This document shows, one piece after another, positions 26,201-33,829 of a stretch of 36,708 nt of DNA (positions within the stretch are counted from its first letter, which is position 1; each line of letters begins with the position of its first letter). The stretch covers positions 1 through 36,708 of the forward strand of contig DAOUQC010000051.1 of NCBI GenBank assembly GCA_030625775.1, read 5' to 3'. Position numbers and translations under genes: made by a program. The notes beneath the pieces are model-generated. The model was not told where the DNA came from. It made no database searches and was given only the letters and a program-made list of their open reading frames with translations. The stretch is from Verrucomicrobiota bacterium (GTDB lineage Bacteria; Verrucomicrobiota; Verrucomicrobiia; Verrucomicrobiales; DEV007).

Positions 26201-26640
26201 GCCCCATCACCCAGATTACGCCGGATCAGCAGGATTCCCTTGAAATCAAATAACGGATTACCAAGCAAAACAGCCTTTTGAAAGGCCAGCAATTTTTCAA
26301 CTTGTTTGAAAGCTTCCGGTTCCCCGGTTTTACAAGTCTCTCTCAGGCCGGGTAGATTTTTTACAATAACATCCAGCTTTTGAAGAAGTTCCCCTGGGTT
26401 TGCGTACCGCTCTGGGAACTCAACGGACAAGTCCGCAATCGCCAAACGCATTGCTTTTGGATTGAACAGTTCCAGCTGTTGCTGCAGTGACTCTTTATTT
26501 AATCGGGCTTCCTCCGCCTGCACGTCTACCTCCTCTGCCGAGACCTTGGCGAGCGGAGGTGCCCAGAGGTGGCCCGATATGCATAAACAGGCAAAAAAAA
26601 CCGTGGAACTTAACCGTCTCACATTCATAATGATATCCAC
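23212..26640 (-). CDS. Two-haem HzsA-like protein with C-terminal FGE/SUMF1-like domain
   Basis: 1142 residues from GTG 26640, which has AGAGG 4 nt upstream; ATG 26628 (MNVRRLSSTVFFACLC) is the alternative. A signal peptide is present. Residues about 190-600 form a propeller-like region similar to the hydrazine-synthase alpha-subunit type (LISDVDLHVSGEKLMFSG, DHYDACYLPNDEVVFTSTA). Two c-type haem motifs follow, CVGCH (612-616) and CNSCH (662-666). Residues about 864-1142 are a formylglycine-generating-enzyme-like domain (LVYIPSGSFNMGS, LPTEAQWEWACRAG, NPWGLYDMHGNVAEW, RGGSWHDRPYRATASFRLS). True FGEs carry two catalytic Cys in the RGGS segment; here none is seen there, so catalysis is doubtful. 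It overlaps the downstream sulfatase by GTGA. The overall function is unknown; hydrazine chemistry is unlikely. Confidence 0.8.
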   Translation of the reverse strand: MDIIMNVRRLSSTVFFACLCISGHLWAPPLAKVSAEEVDVQAEEARLNKESLQQQLELFNPKAMRLAIADLSVEFPERYANPGELLQKLDVIVKNLPGLRETCKTGEPEAFKQVEKLLAFQKAVLLGNPLFDFKGILLIRRNLGDGARQKMGRGIGMPNGNFSTMSDTQRKGWDNEVAVLEDFLQKNAVLRSIHKSGHGGLISDVDLHVSGEKLMFSGVNEKGVWRLFEKQVSGGELNQLSPDDGNDVDHYDACYLPNDEVVFTSTATFLGMPCIDGQPRMASIYRLNPQSKKIDQLCFEQDSDWCPTVMNDGRVMYLRWEYADMVHSNSRIVMSMNPDGTSQKSYYGSNSYFPNSFFYARPIPGHATQIVGIATGHHGLSRSGRMLVIDPQLGTREAEGVVCEIPGRGKKVVAEVKDRLVDGVWPQILHPFPLAEKGSHRGAGKYFLVSMKPKAGSLWGIYLVDVFDNITLIKEMEGQGLFEPVPLRREKSAPIIADRVDPEKKTATVYIQDIYQGPGLKGVPRGEVDALRVGAYHFSPHGSGGLIGTLGMDGPWDIKRVLGTVPVFKDGSATFEIPANTPIFLQPLDKSGQALQTMRSWFVGRPGERVSCVGCHESSREAPQPKMSLAATVQPQAITPWLGKQRPFSFRHEIQPVLERKCNSCHDGKAADGRYESRRLEYQDKPIPHFSAELIDDWDMTYSGRANADYAGRFSIAYSELHRFVRRAGIESDMRILTPKEFSADTTELVQLLRKGHHGVKLSGDEWSRLICWIDFNAPYHGYRKDVLGKLPKKHERVMNSMTRANELSQKYAGVDSFHQHQAAEPIKPKSIMPNQSKQNELRKKGLLSARFEIAKESKDAQIIDLGQGQKIKLVYIPSGSFNMGSGSGALDELPMSRVKISKGYFMAEAEVSNAQMRCFDRNHDSRDESWKGYQFGARGYDMNLPEMPAVRLSWEKAVAFCHWLSEKTGRKVTLPTEAQWEWACRAGKAEPFWFGAMGTDFATYANLADQRISEMVMETATDAYSRQTIIKNPSKYMDYIPKDTSVDDGSLLPRLTKGYQPNPWGLYDMHGNVAEWTRSRFESYPYAEDGRNSPDGKRSGKRVVRGGSWHDRPYRATASFRLSYPQFQQIYNVGFRVIVEE

Positions 26641-26690
26641 GATACCTCTTTTAGCGATGGATAAAACCGAAATCTGGCAGCCCCTTTTCC

Positions 26691-28568
26691 TCAGTGGCTT
26701 TGCGTGAGACCTGCCTCCCCTAGCGTCTCCAACAAATATGCCCGCACCTCACCTGTATAACCCTTTAGGCTCACATTCTCGAGTTCTTCTCCGCCCGCCT
26801 GTCCGGCAACCGCTTCCCAAGTCGTATCGTCCACCACAGCCTGCCCGGGTCCAGCCAGACCAGACAAACGCGCCGCACGGTTCACCCGCTCACCAATGAC
26901 CGTATAGTTCAGGCGATTCGTCGCTCCGATACAGCCCACCACCACACTGCCCGTTGCCACACCGATCCCAATTTCGAATGGCCGCTCGACTCCTTGATTG
27001 AGACGAGCTCGTTCTTCGATCATTTTCATCGCACACAAGGCTGCATTCTCAGCATCATCTCCATAGGTTTTCGGGGCACCGAAAACCGCCATGATTTCAT
27101 CACCCACAAACTTGTCGACCACTCCGCGATACTCATACACAATTCGTGTCATCGCTGTCATGTGGTCATTCAACATTTCGATCACATCCGTTGGTGCCAT
27201 ATTCTCACTCAGAGCCGTAAAACCACGGATATCACAAAATAAAATAGAGACCGTGCGCATCTCTCCTCCCAGTTCCAGACTACCACTGATCAAAGCCTCG
27301 GCCACCGCCTCATCCGCTACCTTGCCCAATACATCGCGAATCTGCTCTTTTGTCTTCAGTTCCCCCGCCATTTCATTGAAAGACATTGCCAGATCTCCAA
27401 GCTCATCTTTGGATCTGACCGGAATGTTCACTTCATAGTTTCCCTCACGAATTTCTTTCGTTGCGACCGCCAACTCGCGAATCGGACGAGCAAAACGCCG
27501 AGCCAGCAACCAGGCCAAAAACACACCGAACCACATCGCCGCCGCACCTACTCCGGATCCCTTGATACGCAAACTCATCAAATCCGATCGCAGCTGCGCC
27601 AAAGGATACAAAACCACCTGATACGCTGGAGGGAGAGTGCTGTCAGGATTCAATCTTTCATAAAACAATCGGTAGGATGACCCCTTATTTTTCACGACAA
27701 GTTCTTCCTGCAATCGATTCTCGCCTAATGGCAAAAGACCTTCATCAACCAGTTCTTTGATCCTGGCAATCATACCCTCTGACATGCTTTGTGAGAATAC
27801 TTCCCCCTCCGTCATCAAAGCGGAAAACATCTGCCCTCCCTTGCTCCCGGCTCGTCCCGCTTTCAACGATGGCATCTCACCCGGTTTCTTTTTTTGATGG
27901 GATCCTCCCATCACCACTTGCCCAAGCAAAACCGCACCTGAAACATCACCGCCGTCCAGCTTTTCCACAGGGGCCATCACTACTTCCACCAATTGATTTT
28001 GCTGATGATCAAATTCTACGATCAAATAACCTGCTTGGGTTTTATTAAAGTTATCAATCGTCCGCAATTCGCTCAATGCTTTGCTATTATCAGGCTTCCT
28101 TCGAAACCTCGTTTCACCAAGTGGATGAAGCTCTCCAGCCTGATCCACCAGACAAATCAGGCTCCTGTTTGCAGGAAGGGGAAAGGCTGATTTTTTGTTT
28201 GCCGGCCGACCTGCAAAGCGGAGTAATTTATCCGCCCCTTCCCGCAACCTGCCGCCCCCTGTTGCAATCTCCTTCACAATCACTCTCCCTAATTCAGTCA
28301 GTGAGGTTTGATTGAAATCACCCGTCGCCAGACGTTCTTTCACTATCTTCAACGACGCTATCTTTTCCAGCGAATTCTCCATACCCTCCAGCCTCACTTT
28401 TCTCATCTCGAGAAAATTTTCTACCTGTTCTTCAAACCTTTGCTCAGCTAACTGGCTGTAGGCATCCTTCACCTTGTCCTCGGTCATGGAAATCACCAAT
28501 GCTGTGACCAGTGCCGCCACCAGCGCCACCGCCAACATTAATTTGGTCTGAAATTTCAATCGCATCAT
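26691..28568 (-). CDS. Membrane class III adenylate cyclase with HAMP domain
   Basis: 625 residues from ATG 28568 (a second ATG at 28565 and a TTG at 28571 are adjacent; a weak TAGG precedes). It has membrane span 1 (about 8-28), a large extracytoplasmic sensor region (30-335), span 2 (about 338-357), HAMP (about 357-410, with SKDELGDLAMSFNEM) and a C-terminal cyclase domain (about 435-600). Catalytic residues are visible: metal Asp in FCDIRGF (D446) and DKFVGDE (D490), purine-recognising Lys486, Thr556 in NYTVIGE, and Asn563/Arg567 in RVNRAARL. Lys with Thr is the class IIIb adenylate cyclase signature, so cAMP is the expected product. It is 50 bp upstream of the HzsA-like gene on the same strand, probably one operon with the sulfatase. 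The signal sensed is unknown. Confidence 0.92.
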   Translation of the reverse strand: MMRLKFQTKLMLAVALVAALVTALVISMTEDKVKDAYSQLAEQRFEEQVENFLEMRKVRLEGMENSLEKIASLKIVKERLATGDFNQTSLTELGRVIVKEIATGGGRLREGADKLLRFAGRPANKKSAFPLPANRSLICLVDQAGELHPLGETRFRRKPDNSKALSELRTIDNFNKTQAGYLIVEFDHQQNQLVEVVMAPVEKLDGGDVSGAVLLGQVVMGGSHQKKKPGEMPSLKAGRAGSKGGQMFSALMTEGEVFSQSMSEGMIARIKELVDEGLLPLGENRLQEELVVKNKGSSYRLFYERLNPDSTLPPAYQVVLYPLAQLRSDLMSLRIKGSGVGAAAMWFGVFLAWLLARRFARPIRELAVATKEIREGNYEVNIPVRSKDELGDLAMSFNEMAGELKTKEQIRDVLGKVADEAVAEALISGSLELGGEMRTVSILFCDIRGFTALSENMAPTDVIEMLNDHMTAMTRIVYEYRGVVDKFVGDEIMAVFGAPKTYGDDAENAALCAMKMIEERARLNQGVERPFEIGIGVATGSVVVGCIGATNRLNYTVIGERVNRAARLSGLAGPGQAVVDDTTWEAVAGQAGGEELENVSLKGYTGEVRAYLLETLGEAGLTQSH

Positions 28569-28623
28569 CAAAGCCTACCAGAATAAAAACCCGCTGCACA
28601 CAACAAGTTGCGCCCTCTTCGTT

Positions 28624-28651
28624 GTCAATTATCCATTATCCATTGTCAATT
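28624..28651. repeat. Heptanucleotide tandem repeat, four units
   Basis: Four contiguous 7-bp units read GTCAATT, ATCCATT, ATCCATT, GTCAATT, so the order is symmetric (A-B-B-A). The tract lies in the 138 bp divergent spacer between the adenylate cyclase and the first plus-strand sulfatase, 56 bp before the latter's ATG. It resembles the five-unit tract at 2512-2546 (shared pattern of a pyrimidine-rich pair followed by AATT or CATT). Confidence 0.75.
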
Positions 28652-28706
28652 GATAGCCGCATACACGTACCTTGCTTCCTTCCCTCATCTCTGAATAATA
28701 ACCTTA

Positions 28707-30578
28707 ATGAAAACGTATCGTCTCTTTCTTGTCGTCGTCCTTTTCCTGATGACCTTCCCTCTGTTGGTCTCATCACAGGATCTCCCCAACATTCTCTGGA
28801 TCACCTCCGAGGACAACGGCCCGCAACTGGGCTGTTACGGAGACAAATACGCGATCACCCCCAACCTCGACAAGCTCGCGGCCAAAGGCATGCGCTACAC
28901 CCGGGCAAGCTCCACCGCTCCCGTTTGCGCTCCCGCTCGAACCACGATCATTTCCGGCATCTACCCACCGTCAAACGGAGGTGAGCACATGCGCTCGATG
29001 ACTCGTCTGCCTGACGGATTTAAGATGTACCCCGCTTACCTGCGTGAGGCTGGCTATTACTGCACCAATAACAGCAAGGAAGACTACAACATCGAAAAAA
29101 CCGGTGATGTCTGGGATCAGTCAGGAAGAAAAGCCCACTGGAAAAACCGACCAAAAGACAAACCTTTTTTTGCCATCTTCAACAGCACCATTTCCCATGA
29201 GTCAAAAATCCGCAATGACATCGCTGACAAAGACCGCATTCACGATCCCGCCAAAGCACGCATCCCGGCCTATCATCCCGATACCCCGATCGTACGCAAA
29301 GACTGGGCCCAGTACTACGACCGCATGACCCAGATGGACGTCATCAGTGGCAATGACTTGAAACAGATCCACGACGCCGGCCTCGACGACAATACCATCG
29401 TCTTTTACTATGGCGACCACGGTTCCGGTATGCCGCGCAGCAAACGCTGGCCTTATTTTTCCGGCCTCAATGTTCCACTCATCGTTTATTTTCCGGAGAA
29501 ATGGAAACACCTGGCACCCAAGGATTACAAGGCGGGCGGCACCAGTGACCGCCGGGTGGGTTTCATTGATCTAGCTCCAACCGTCCTGAGCATGGCAAAC
29601 ATCAAACCCAAATCATGGATGCAGGGCCATGCTTTTGCCGGGAAATTCCAGGCCAAAGACCAGCCCTACAGTTTTGGATTCCGTGGACGCATGGACGAAC
29701 GTTATGACCTGGTGCGCACCGTGCTTGGCAAACGTTACATCTACATTCGCAACTACATGCCGCACCGTATCTACGGACAGCACATCAACTACATGTTCCA
29801 GACACCGACCACCCAGCAGTGGTATGACCTCTACCACGCTGGAAAGCTCAACAAGGCGCAGTCCCATTTCTGGGAAAAGAAACCCTCGGAAGAACTCTAC
29901 GACATCGAAAATGATCGTGACGAGGTGAACAACCTTGCCCAGTCAGCCGAACACCAGGACACTCTGGAAAAAATGCGCAAGGCTCAACAGGATTGGGAGC
30001 TGAGCATCAAGGATGTCGGATTTCTGCCTGAAGCCGAAATCCATTCGCGTTCCGAAGGTTCATCTCCTTACGAGATGGGACACAACCCGGAAAAATACGA
30101 TTTTGATTCCGTTTTTGCCGCCGCCAATCTCGCCACCTCCCTAAATTCCGACGACCTGCCCGCGATCATCAAGCTACTGGATTCCAAAGACAGCGCAGTG
30201 CGTTACTGGGGGACGATCGGCTTGCTCTGCCACGAAAAATCCGGGTTAAAGGCCGGTCATGATGCGCTTATCAAAGCCTTGAAAGATCCATCGGGCAGCG
30301 TTCAGGTCATGGCCGCCGAAACTCTCGGCCGCTACGGATCCGATGCCGATGCTTCGAAAGCTCTCGATGTCATTATCAGTCATTGCAATGTCGAGACCGG
30401 TGATGTTTACGAAGCCATTCTCGCCGCCAACTCCCTCGACTACCTCGGTGAACGCGCCTTGCCAAAACTTGCAGAGATCAAAGCTCTTCCGTCAAAACCA
30501 AACAACGGCCCCGCGCGAGTCAGCGGTTATGTCGGCCGCCTGCTTCCTGAAATCATCAGCAAGCTTGAAAAGAAATAG
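28707..30578 (+). CDS. Exported sulfatase with C-terminal HEAT-like repeats
   Basis: 623 residues. A signal peptide (FLVVVLFLMTFPLLVSSQ) precedes a type I sulfatase domain: LPNILWITSEDNGPQLGCYGD, the maturation site CAPAR (Cys74) with IISGIYPPSNGG, NTIVFYYGDHGSGMPRSKRWPY and ELYDIENDRDEVNNLA. After about residue 470, roughly 130 residues contain HEAT-like helical pairs (AIIKLLDSKDSAVRYWGTIGLL, LIKALKDPSGSVQVMAAETLGRYG), a known add-on in Planctomycete/Verrucomicrobial sulfatases, possibly for protein or glycan binding. It should remove sulfate from a glycan outside the cytoplasm. The stop lies 2 bp before the next sulfatase's GTG, so both are one transcript. No Shine-Dalgarno seen before the ATG. 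Confidence 0.92.
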   Translation: MKTYRLFLVVVLFLMTFPLLVSSQDLPNILWITSEDNGPQLGCYGDKYAITPNLDKLAAKGMRYTRASSTAPVCAPARTTIISGIYPPSNGGEHMRSMTRLPDGFKMYPAYLREAGYYCTNNSKEDYNIEKTGDVWDQSGRKAHWKNRPKDKPFFAIFNSTISHESKIRNDIADKDRIHDPAKARIPAYHPDTPIVRKDWAQYYDRMTQMDVISGNDLKQIHDAGLDDNTIVFYYGDHGSGMPRSKRWPYFSGLNVPLIVYFPEKWKHLAPKDYKAGGTSDRRVGFIDLAPTVLSMANIKPKSWMQGHAFAGKFQAKDQPYSFGFRGRMDERYDLVRTVLGKRYIYIRNYMPHRIYGQHINYMFQTPTTQQWYDLYHAGKLNKAQSHFWEKKPSEELYDIENDRDEVNNLAQSAEHQDTLEKMRKAQQDWELSIKDVGFLPEAEIHSRSEGSSPYEMGHNPEKYDFDSVFAAANLATSLNSDDLPAIIKLLDSKDSAVRYWGTIGLLCHEKSGLKAGHDALIKALKDPSGSVQVMAAETLGRYGSDADASKALDVIISHCNVETGDVYEAILAANSLDYLGERALPKLAEIKALPSKPNNGPARVSGYVGRLLPEIISKLEKK

Positions 30579-30580
30579 CA

Positions 30581-31996
30581 GTGAGTAAAACACCCCAGAC
30601 CCTCATCGCCCTGCTGTGGTTCGGAGCAGCTTCGTTATTTGCAGGCGAAGCGCCCAATGTCATCCTGGTGATGTGTGATGATCTCGGCTGGGGGGACGTA
30701 GGTTTTAATGGCGGCAAGACCATCAAAACTCCACAGCTGGATGAGATGGCTGGCAACAGCCTCAAGTTCAACCGCTTCTATGCCGCAGCTCCGGTGTGTT
30801 CTCCGACCCGCGGCAGTGTGGTGACCGGACGCCACCCTTTTCGATACGGTATTTATTTTGCCAATACCGGTCACATGAAAAAGCAGGAGTTCACCCTCTA
30901 CGAAGCGCTCAAGACCAAAGGCTACCGCACCGGACATTTCGGCAAATGGCACATGGGAACCCTGACAACCAAGGTCGGGGATGCCAACCGTGGCAAGCCC
31001 GGGAATACCAAGGATTACTCCGCACCGTGGCATCATGGAGTGGAAACAACTTTTGTGACCGAATCCAAAACACCGACTTATGATCCGATGATCAAGCCGA
31101 AGGCAAAAGGTAAAGGTAGCTGGTGGCCCGCACTGACCGAAGGCGGAAAATCACAGCCATACGGAACCTGGTATTGGACTGGTGAAAACCAAAAAGTTGA
31201 TCCAGCTACGCTCAAGGGCGACGACTCCAAATTGATCATGGATCGCACTCTGCCCTTCATTGAAAAAGCGGCCACCGACAAAAAACCATTCTTTGCTGTC
31301 GTCTGGTTTCACACTCCACATTTACCAGTGGTCGCGGATGCAGAGCACAGAAATCTTTATCCCGGCACCAGCGGCTACGAAGCCAACTACTACGGCTGCA
31401 TCACCGCAATGGACGAGCAAATGGGTCGATTAAGAAAAAAACTTCGCGAGCTTGGCGTAGCGGAAAATACCCTGCTGGCGTTTTGCAGTGACAACGGTCC
31501 CGAAGGAAAAGAGGGTGCCGCTCCCGGCTCGGCAGCTCATTTCAAAGGAAGAAAACGCAGTCTTTACGAGGGAGGCATTCGCGTTCCAGGCTTGCTGGAG
31601 TGGCCGGCAAAAATAAAACAAGCTCGCAGCACTGACATAGCTGTCGGCACGGTTGATTATTTCCCCACCGTCATGGAAGTGGTTGGTTTTGATTTACCCG
31701 ATCCTGATCGCCCAATGGATGGCATAAGCCTGTTACCCTTGATCGAAGGAACAATGACCGAGCGCCCGTCTCCTCTGGGATTTCAATCATCGAAACAAAT
31801 CGCTCTCAGCGATAATCGCTACAAAATTTACTCGAACAACAAAGGCAAGACTTACGAACTCTATGACCTGATCGAAGACCCCTCGGAGACCAGAGACATG
31901 GCAAAACAAAAGCCTGGAATTTTGCAACAAATGATCAAAACCGTCGAAGCATGGAGAGCCTCGTGCAAAACCAGTGACGAAGGCAAGGATTATTGA
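30581..31996 (+). CDS. Exported type I sulfatase (arylsulfatase A-like)
   Basis: 471 residues from a GTG 2 bp after the preceding sulfatase stop. Signal peptide LIALLWFGAASLFAGE. The sulfatase features are PNVILVMCDDLGWGDVGFNGG (metal-binding DD), the maturation site CSPTR (Cys73) with VVTGRHPFRYG, GHFGKWHMG, HTPHLPVV and FCSDNGPEG, with GRKRSLYEGGIRVPGLLEWP after it. This is closer to the classic arylsulfatase A pattern than the two sulfatases at 21668 and 28707. The pair probably acts successively on one sulfated polysaccharide; that is inference. It converges with the AraC-type regulator 18 bp away, and no terminator hairpin is visible in that gap. Confidence 0.93.
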   Translation: MSKTPQTLIALLWFGAASLFAGEAPNVILVMCDDLGWGDVGFNGGKTIKTPQLDEMAGNSLKFNRFYAAAPVCSPTRGSVVTGRHPFRYGIYFANTGHMKKQEFTLYEALKTKGYRTGHFGKWHMGTLTTKVGDANRGKPGNTKDYSAPWHHGVETTFVTESKTPTYDPMIKPKAKGKGSWWPALTEGGKSQPYGTWYWTGENQKVDPATLKGDDSKLIMDRTLPFIEKAATDKKPFFAVVWFHTPHLPVVADAEHRNLYPGTSGYEANYYGCITAMDEQMGRLRKKLRELGVAENTLLAFCSDNGPEGKEGAAPGSAAHFKGRKRSLYEGGIRVPGLLEWPAKIKQARSTDIAVGTVDYFPTVMEVVGFDLPDPDRPMDGISLLPLIEGTMTERPSPLGFQSSKQIALSDNRYKIYSNNKGKTYELYDLIEDPSETRDMAKQKPGILQQMIKTVEAWRASCKTSDEGKDY

Positions 31997-32014
31997 TTCC
32001 CTATTCAGCTTCCT

Positions 32015-32782
32015 TCACTTTCTGCGGGAATACAGCACACGATATTGCTTCGGGGTAAGCCCTATGTGCAATTGAAACTGCCGGGTAAGGTAACTTTGGT
32101 CACAAAAACCACAATTCTGAGCGATCGCTGCAATGTCCTCGTCACTGCCGGAAAGTTGCTGACAGGCGACCTGTATCCTGGTTTTTAGAATAAATTTCAA
32201 GGGAGATAATTTAAAGGTGCTGGTGAAGGTTTCCCGAAACCGGCTTACGGAAAGATTGCTCATTGCCGCCAGTTCTCTAATACTGATTGGTTGATCATAG
32301 TTTTTCTTGATATGATCCATCGCCTTTGCATGTCGCCGATAGGGCTCAGGCACCATGTCGGCATGCTGCAAAACCCGTGTAGTCCCCATCAGCCCAGCGA
32401 CTGATCCATCCTTTTGATGCAGCGGCAATTTGTTTGTCGATACCCAGACAACCAGACCGTTTTCGTTCACAATCAACTCGATCCGATTGATAATCACCTG
32501 CCCCCGCTCCATCACCAAAATATCATCTGCGTGAATCGGATCTGCGAGTTTCTTTGGGAAAAAATCATACTCAGACTTCCCTAGAATCTCAGCTTTTTCT
32601 CTTATGCCGAACAGCTTCAAAGAAACCTGGTTGCACATAACCAACTTATAGTGCTCATCTTTTGCAAAAAAATAGATGTCGGGTAGATAATCAAACAGTT
32701 CCTCAAAATTACCGCCTCCATCCAGCGTAAGCTTGAACTGATCCACCATTGTTTGATAATTACTTCCTTTCTGCATATTCAT
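32015..32782 (-). CDS. AraC-family transcriptional regulator with N-terminal PAS domain
   Basis: 255 residues. A PAS domain occupies about residues 22-130 (LFDYLPDIYFFAKDEHYKLVMCNQ and FGIREKAEILGKSEYDFFP), with its PAC-like end DGSVAGLMGTTRVL. The AraC DNA-binding domain spans about 150-253 with both helix-turn-helices (ISIRELAAMSNLSVSRFRETF and IAAIAQNCGFCDQSYLTRQF). The PAS may bind a small ligand or a cofactor instead of the usual sugar-binding cupin. Start ATG 32782; a TATAAT at 32788-32793 would leave a very short leader. Divergent from the isomerase gene, its most likely target together with the downstream giant protein. Confidence 0.9.
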   Translation of the reverse strand: MNMQKGSNYQTMVDQFKLTLDGGGNFEELFDYLPDIYFFAKDEHYKLVMCNQVSLKLFGIREKAEILGKSEYDFFPKKLADPIHADDILVMERGQVIINRIELIVNENGLVVWVSTNKLPLHQKDGSVAGLMGTTRVLQHADMVPEPYRRHAKAMDHIKKNYDQPISIRELAAMSNLSVSRFRETFTSTFKLSPLKFILKTRIQVACQQLSGSDEDIAAIAQNCGFCDQSYLTRQFQLHIGLTPKQYRVLYSRRK

Positions 32783-32787
32783 GATTT

Positions 32788-32838
32788 ATTATACAATTTC
32801 ATCCTAGAATTACCTACTTATATGGCATACCTCCATAT
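32788..32838. promoter_or_regulatory. Divergent promoter/operator region of the AraC regulator and isomerase
   Basis: On the minus strand a perfect TATAAT (32788-32793) lies 5 bp before the regulator ATG; no convincing -35 partner is seen. An inverted repeat ATATGG (32820-32825) / CCATAT (32833-32838) with a 7-nt spacer lies in the middle of the 151 bp spacer. A dyad in a spacer shared by a regulator and a metabolic gene is the usual position for an operator. Confidence 0.4.
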
Positions 32839-32933
32839 TAGCAGGCTTTTTGTTATAAATTTCAAGCGGATTATTCAAGATTACCAATCCCTTGCCGTGT
32901 ATGTTCGAGACAAGTAAACATTCATCTTGTCAT

Positions 32934-33791
32934 ATGAACGACCATCACAAAATCAAAGTGGGCTGCTTCGCCCTTATCGATCCCTTCTGTTCTCTCGACC
33001 ACCAACTGGAACGAATTGCGAGTATGGGTTTTCACTGTGCGGACATTACAGACTCCCACTCAGGCGGGCTACTCAGCAGTGGCATCTTCCACGCGGCCGT
33101 CAGCCTCGATGACAACCCCTTCGATGTGAAGCGACAGTTTGATAAACATGGACTTGAGATCAGCTCCATGGCGGCTCATGCCCACCTGCTTGACCCTTCC
33201 ACTCCAGCTAAATACGGCAACACTGAGATCTTCAAAGCGATCAAACTTGCTGCTACCATAGATGTGAAATTCATTGTCACCACTGAACTAGAGCCGGAAA
33301 CCGAGTGGGGTAAAAAGCTCTCCTACGACCATCAAGTCATCATCGTCGCTGAGAAGCTTTATGAACCACTGCGCCTGGCACAGGATCTCGGCGTCAAACT
33401 TCTTCTCGAACCCCATGGGCCGCTCACCGGCAGCATCCAAGGCATCAAGGATATCATGGCAGCCCTCGACAACCACCCCGCCCTCGGTGTCAACCTCGAT
33501 ACCGGCAACTCCTGGCTCGGCGGGGCTGATCCGGTTGCCATGGCCAAAGAGTTCAAGGACATCATTGGTCATATCCACTGGAAGGATCTCGGTGCAGAGA
33601 TGGAGAAAAAACGAGGCACCCTGTATGGCTGCGGCTTTTCTACCATCGCCCTCGGTGAGGGTGTCATCGATGTCGCCGGTGTCTGCGAGGTGCTCAAGGA
33701 TGCTGGTATCGAATCCAGCACCTTTGAAATCATCGGGGAGGAAAACCTCAAGAAAAGCCACGAATTTCTCAAACAACAGGGCATTGCCTGA
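32934..33791 (+). CDS. Sugar phosphate isomerase/epimerase family TIM-barrel protein
   Basis: 285 residues from ATG 32934 (MNDHHKIKVGCFALIDP). An upstream in-frame TTG at 32892 and ATG at 32901 would add an atypical Cys- and His-rich segment, so they are rejected. The xylose-isomerase-like TIM-barrel family (AP_endonuc_2) is shown by metal-site strands: LLLEPHGPL, GVNLDTGNSWL, IGHIHWKDLG and STFEIIGEE. Such enzymes interconvert keto/aldo sugars or epimers, usually in the cytoplasm. No signal peptide. It lies 38 bp upstream of the giant ThuA-SGNH-TIGR02604 protein and is divergent from the PAS-AraC regulator, which suggests a small carbohydrate-use operon. The exact sugar is unknown. Confidence 0.88.
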   Translation: MNDHHKIKVGCFALIDPFCSLDHQLERIASMGFHCADITDSHSGGLLSSGIFHAAVSLDDNPFDVKRQFDKHGLEISSMAAHAHLLDPSTPAKYGNTEIFKAIKLAATIDVKFIVTTELEPETEWGKKLSYDHQVIIVAEKLYEPLRLAQDLGVKLLLEPHGPLTGSIQGIKDIMAALDNHPALGVNLDTGNSWLGGADPVAMAKEFKDIIGHIHWKDLGAEMEKKRGTLYGCGFSTIALGEGVIDVAGVCEVLKDAGIESSTFEIIGEENLKKSHEFLKQQGIA

Positions 33792-33829
33792 TTGCCCGAT
33801 CGTAAACATTATTCATACCCCCTGACGAA

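Noticed and set aside
23212-26640. Hydrazine synthase (anammox) function
   Set aside because: Only the general HzsA-like propeller/haem layout is shared; no HzsB/HzsC partner lies nearby and such domains are widespread in this phylum group.
32892-32933. Upstream TTG/ATG starts for the isomerase
   Set aside because: The added residues are Cys/His rich and unlike the family; MNDHHKIKVGCFALIDP fits the barrel start.
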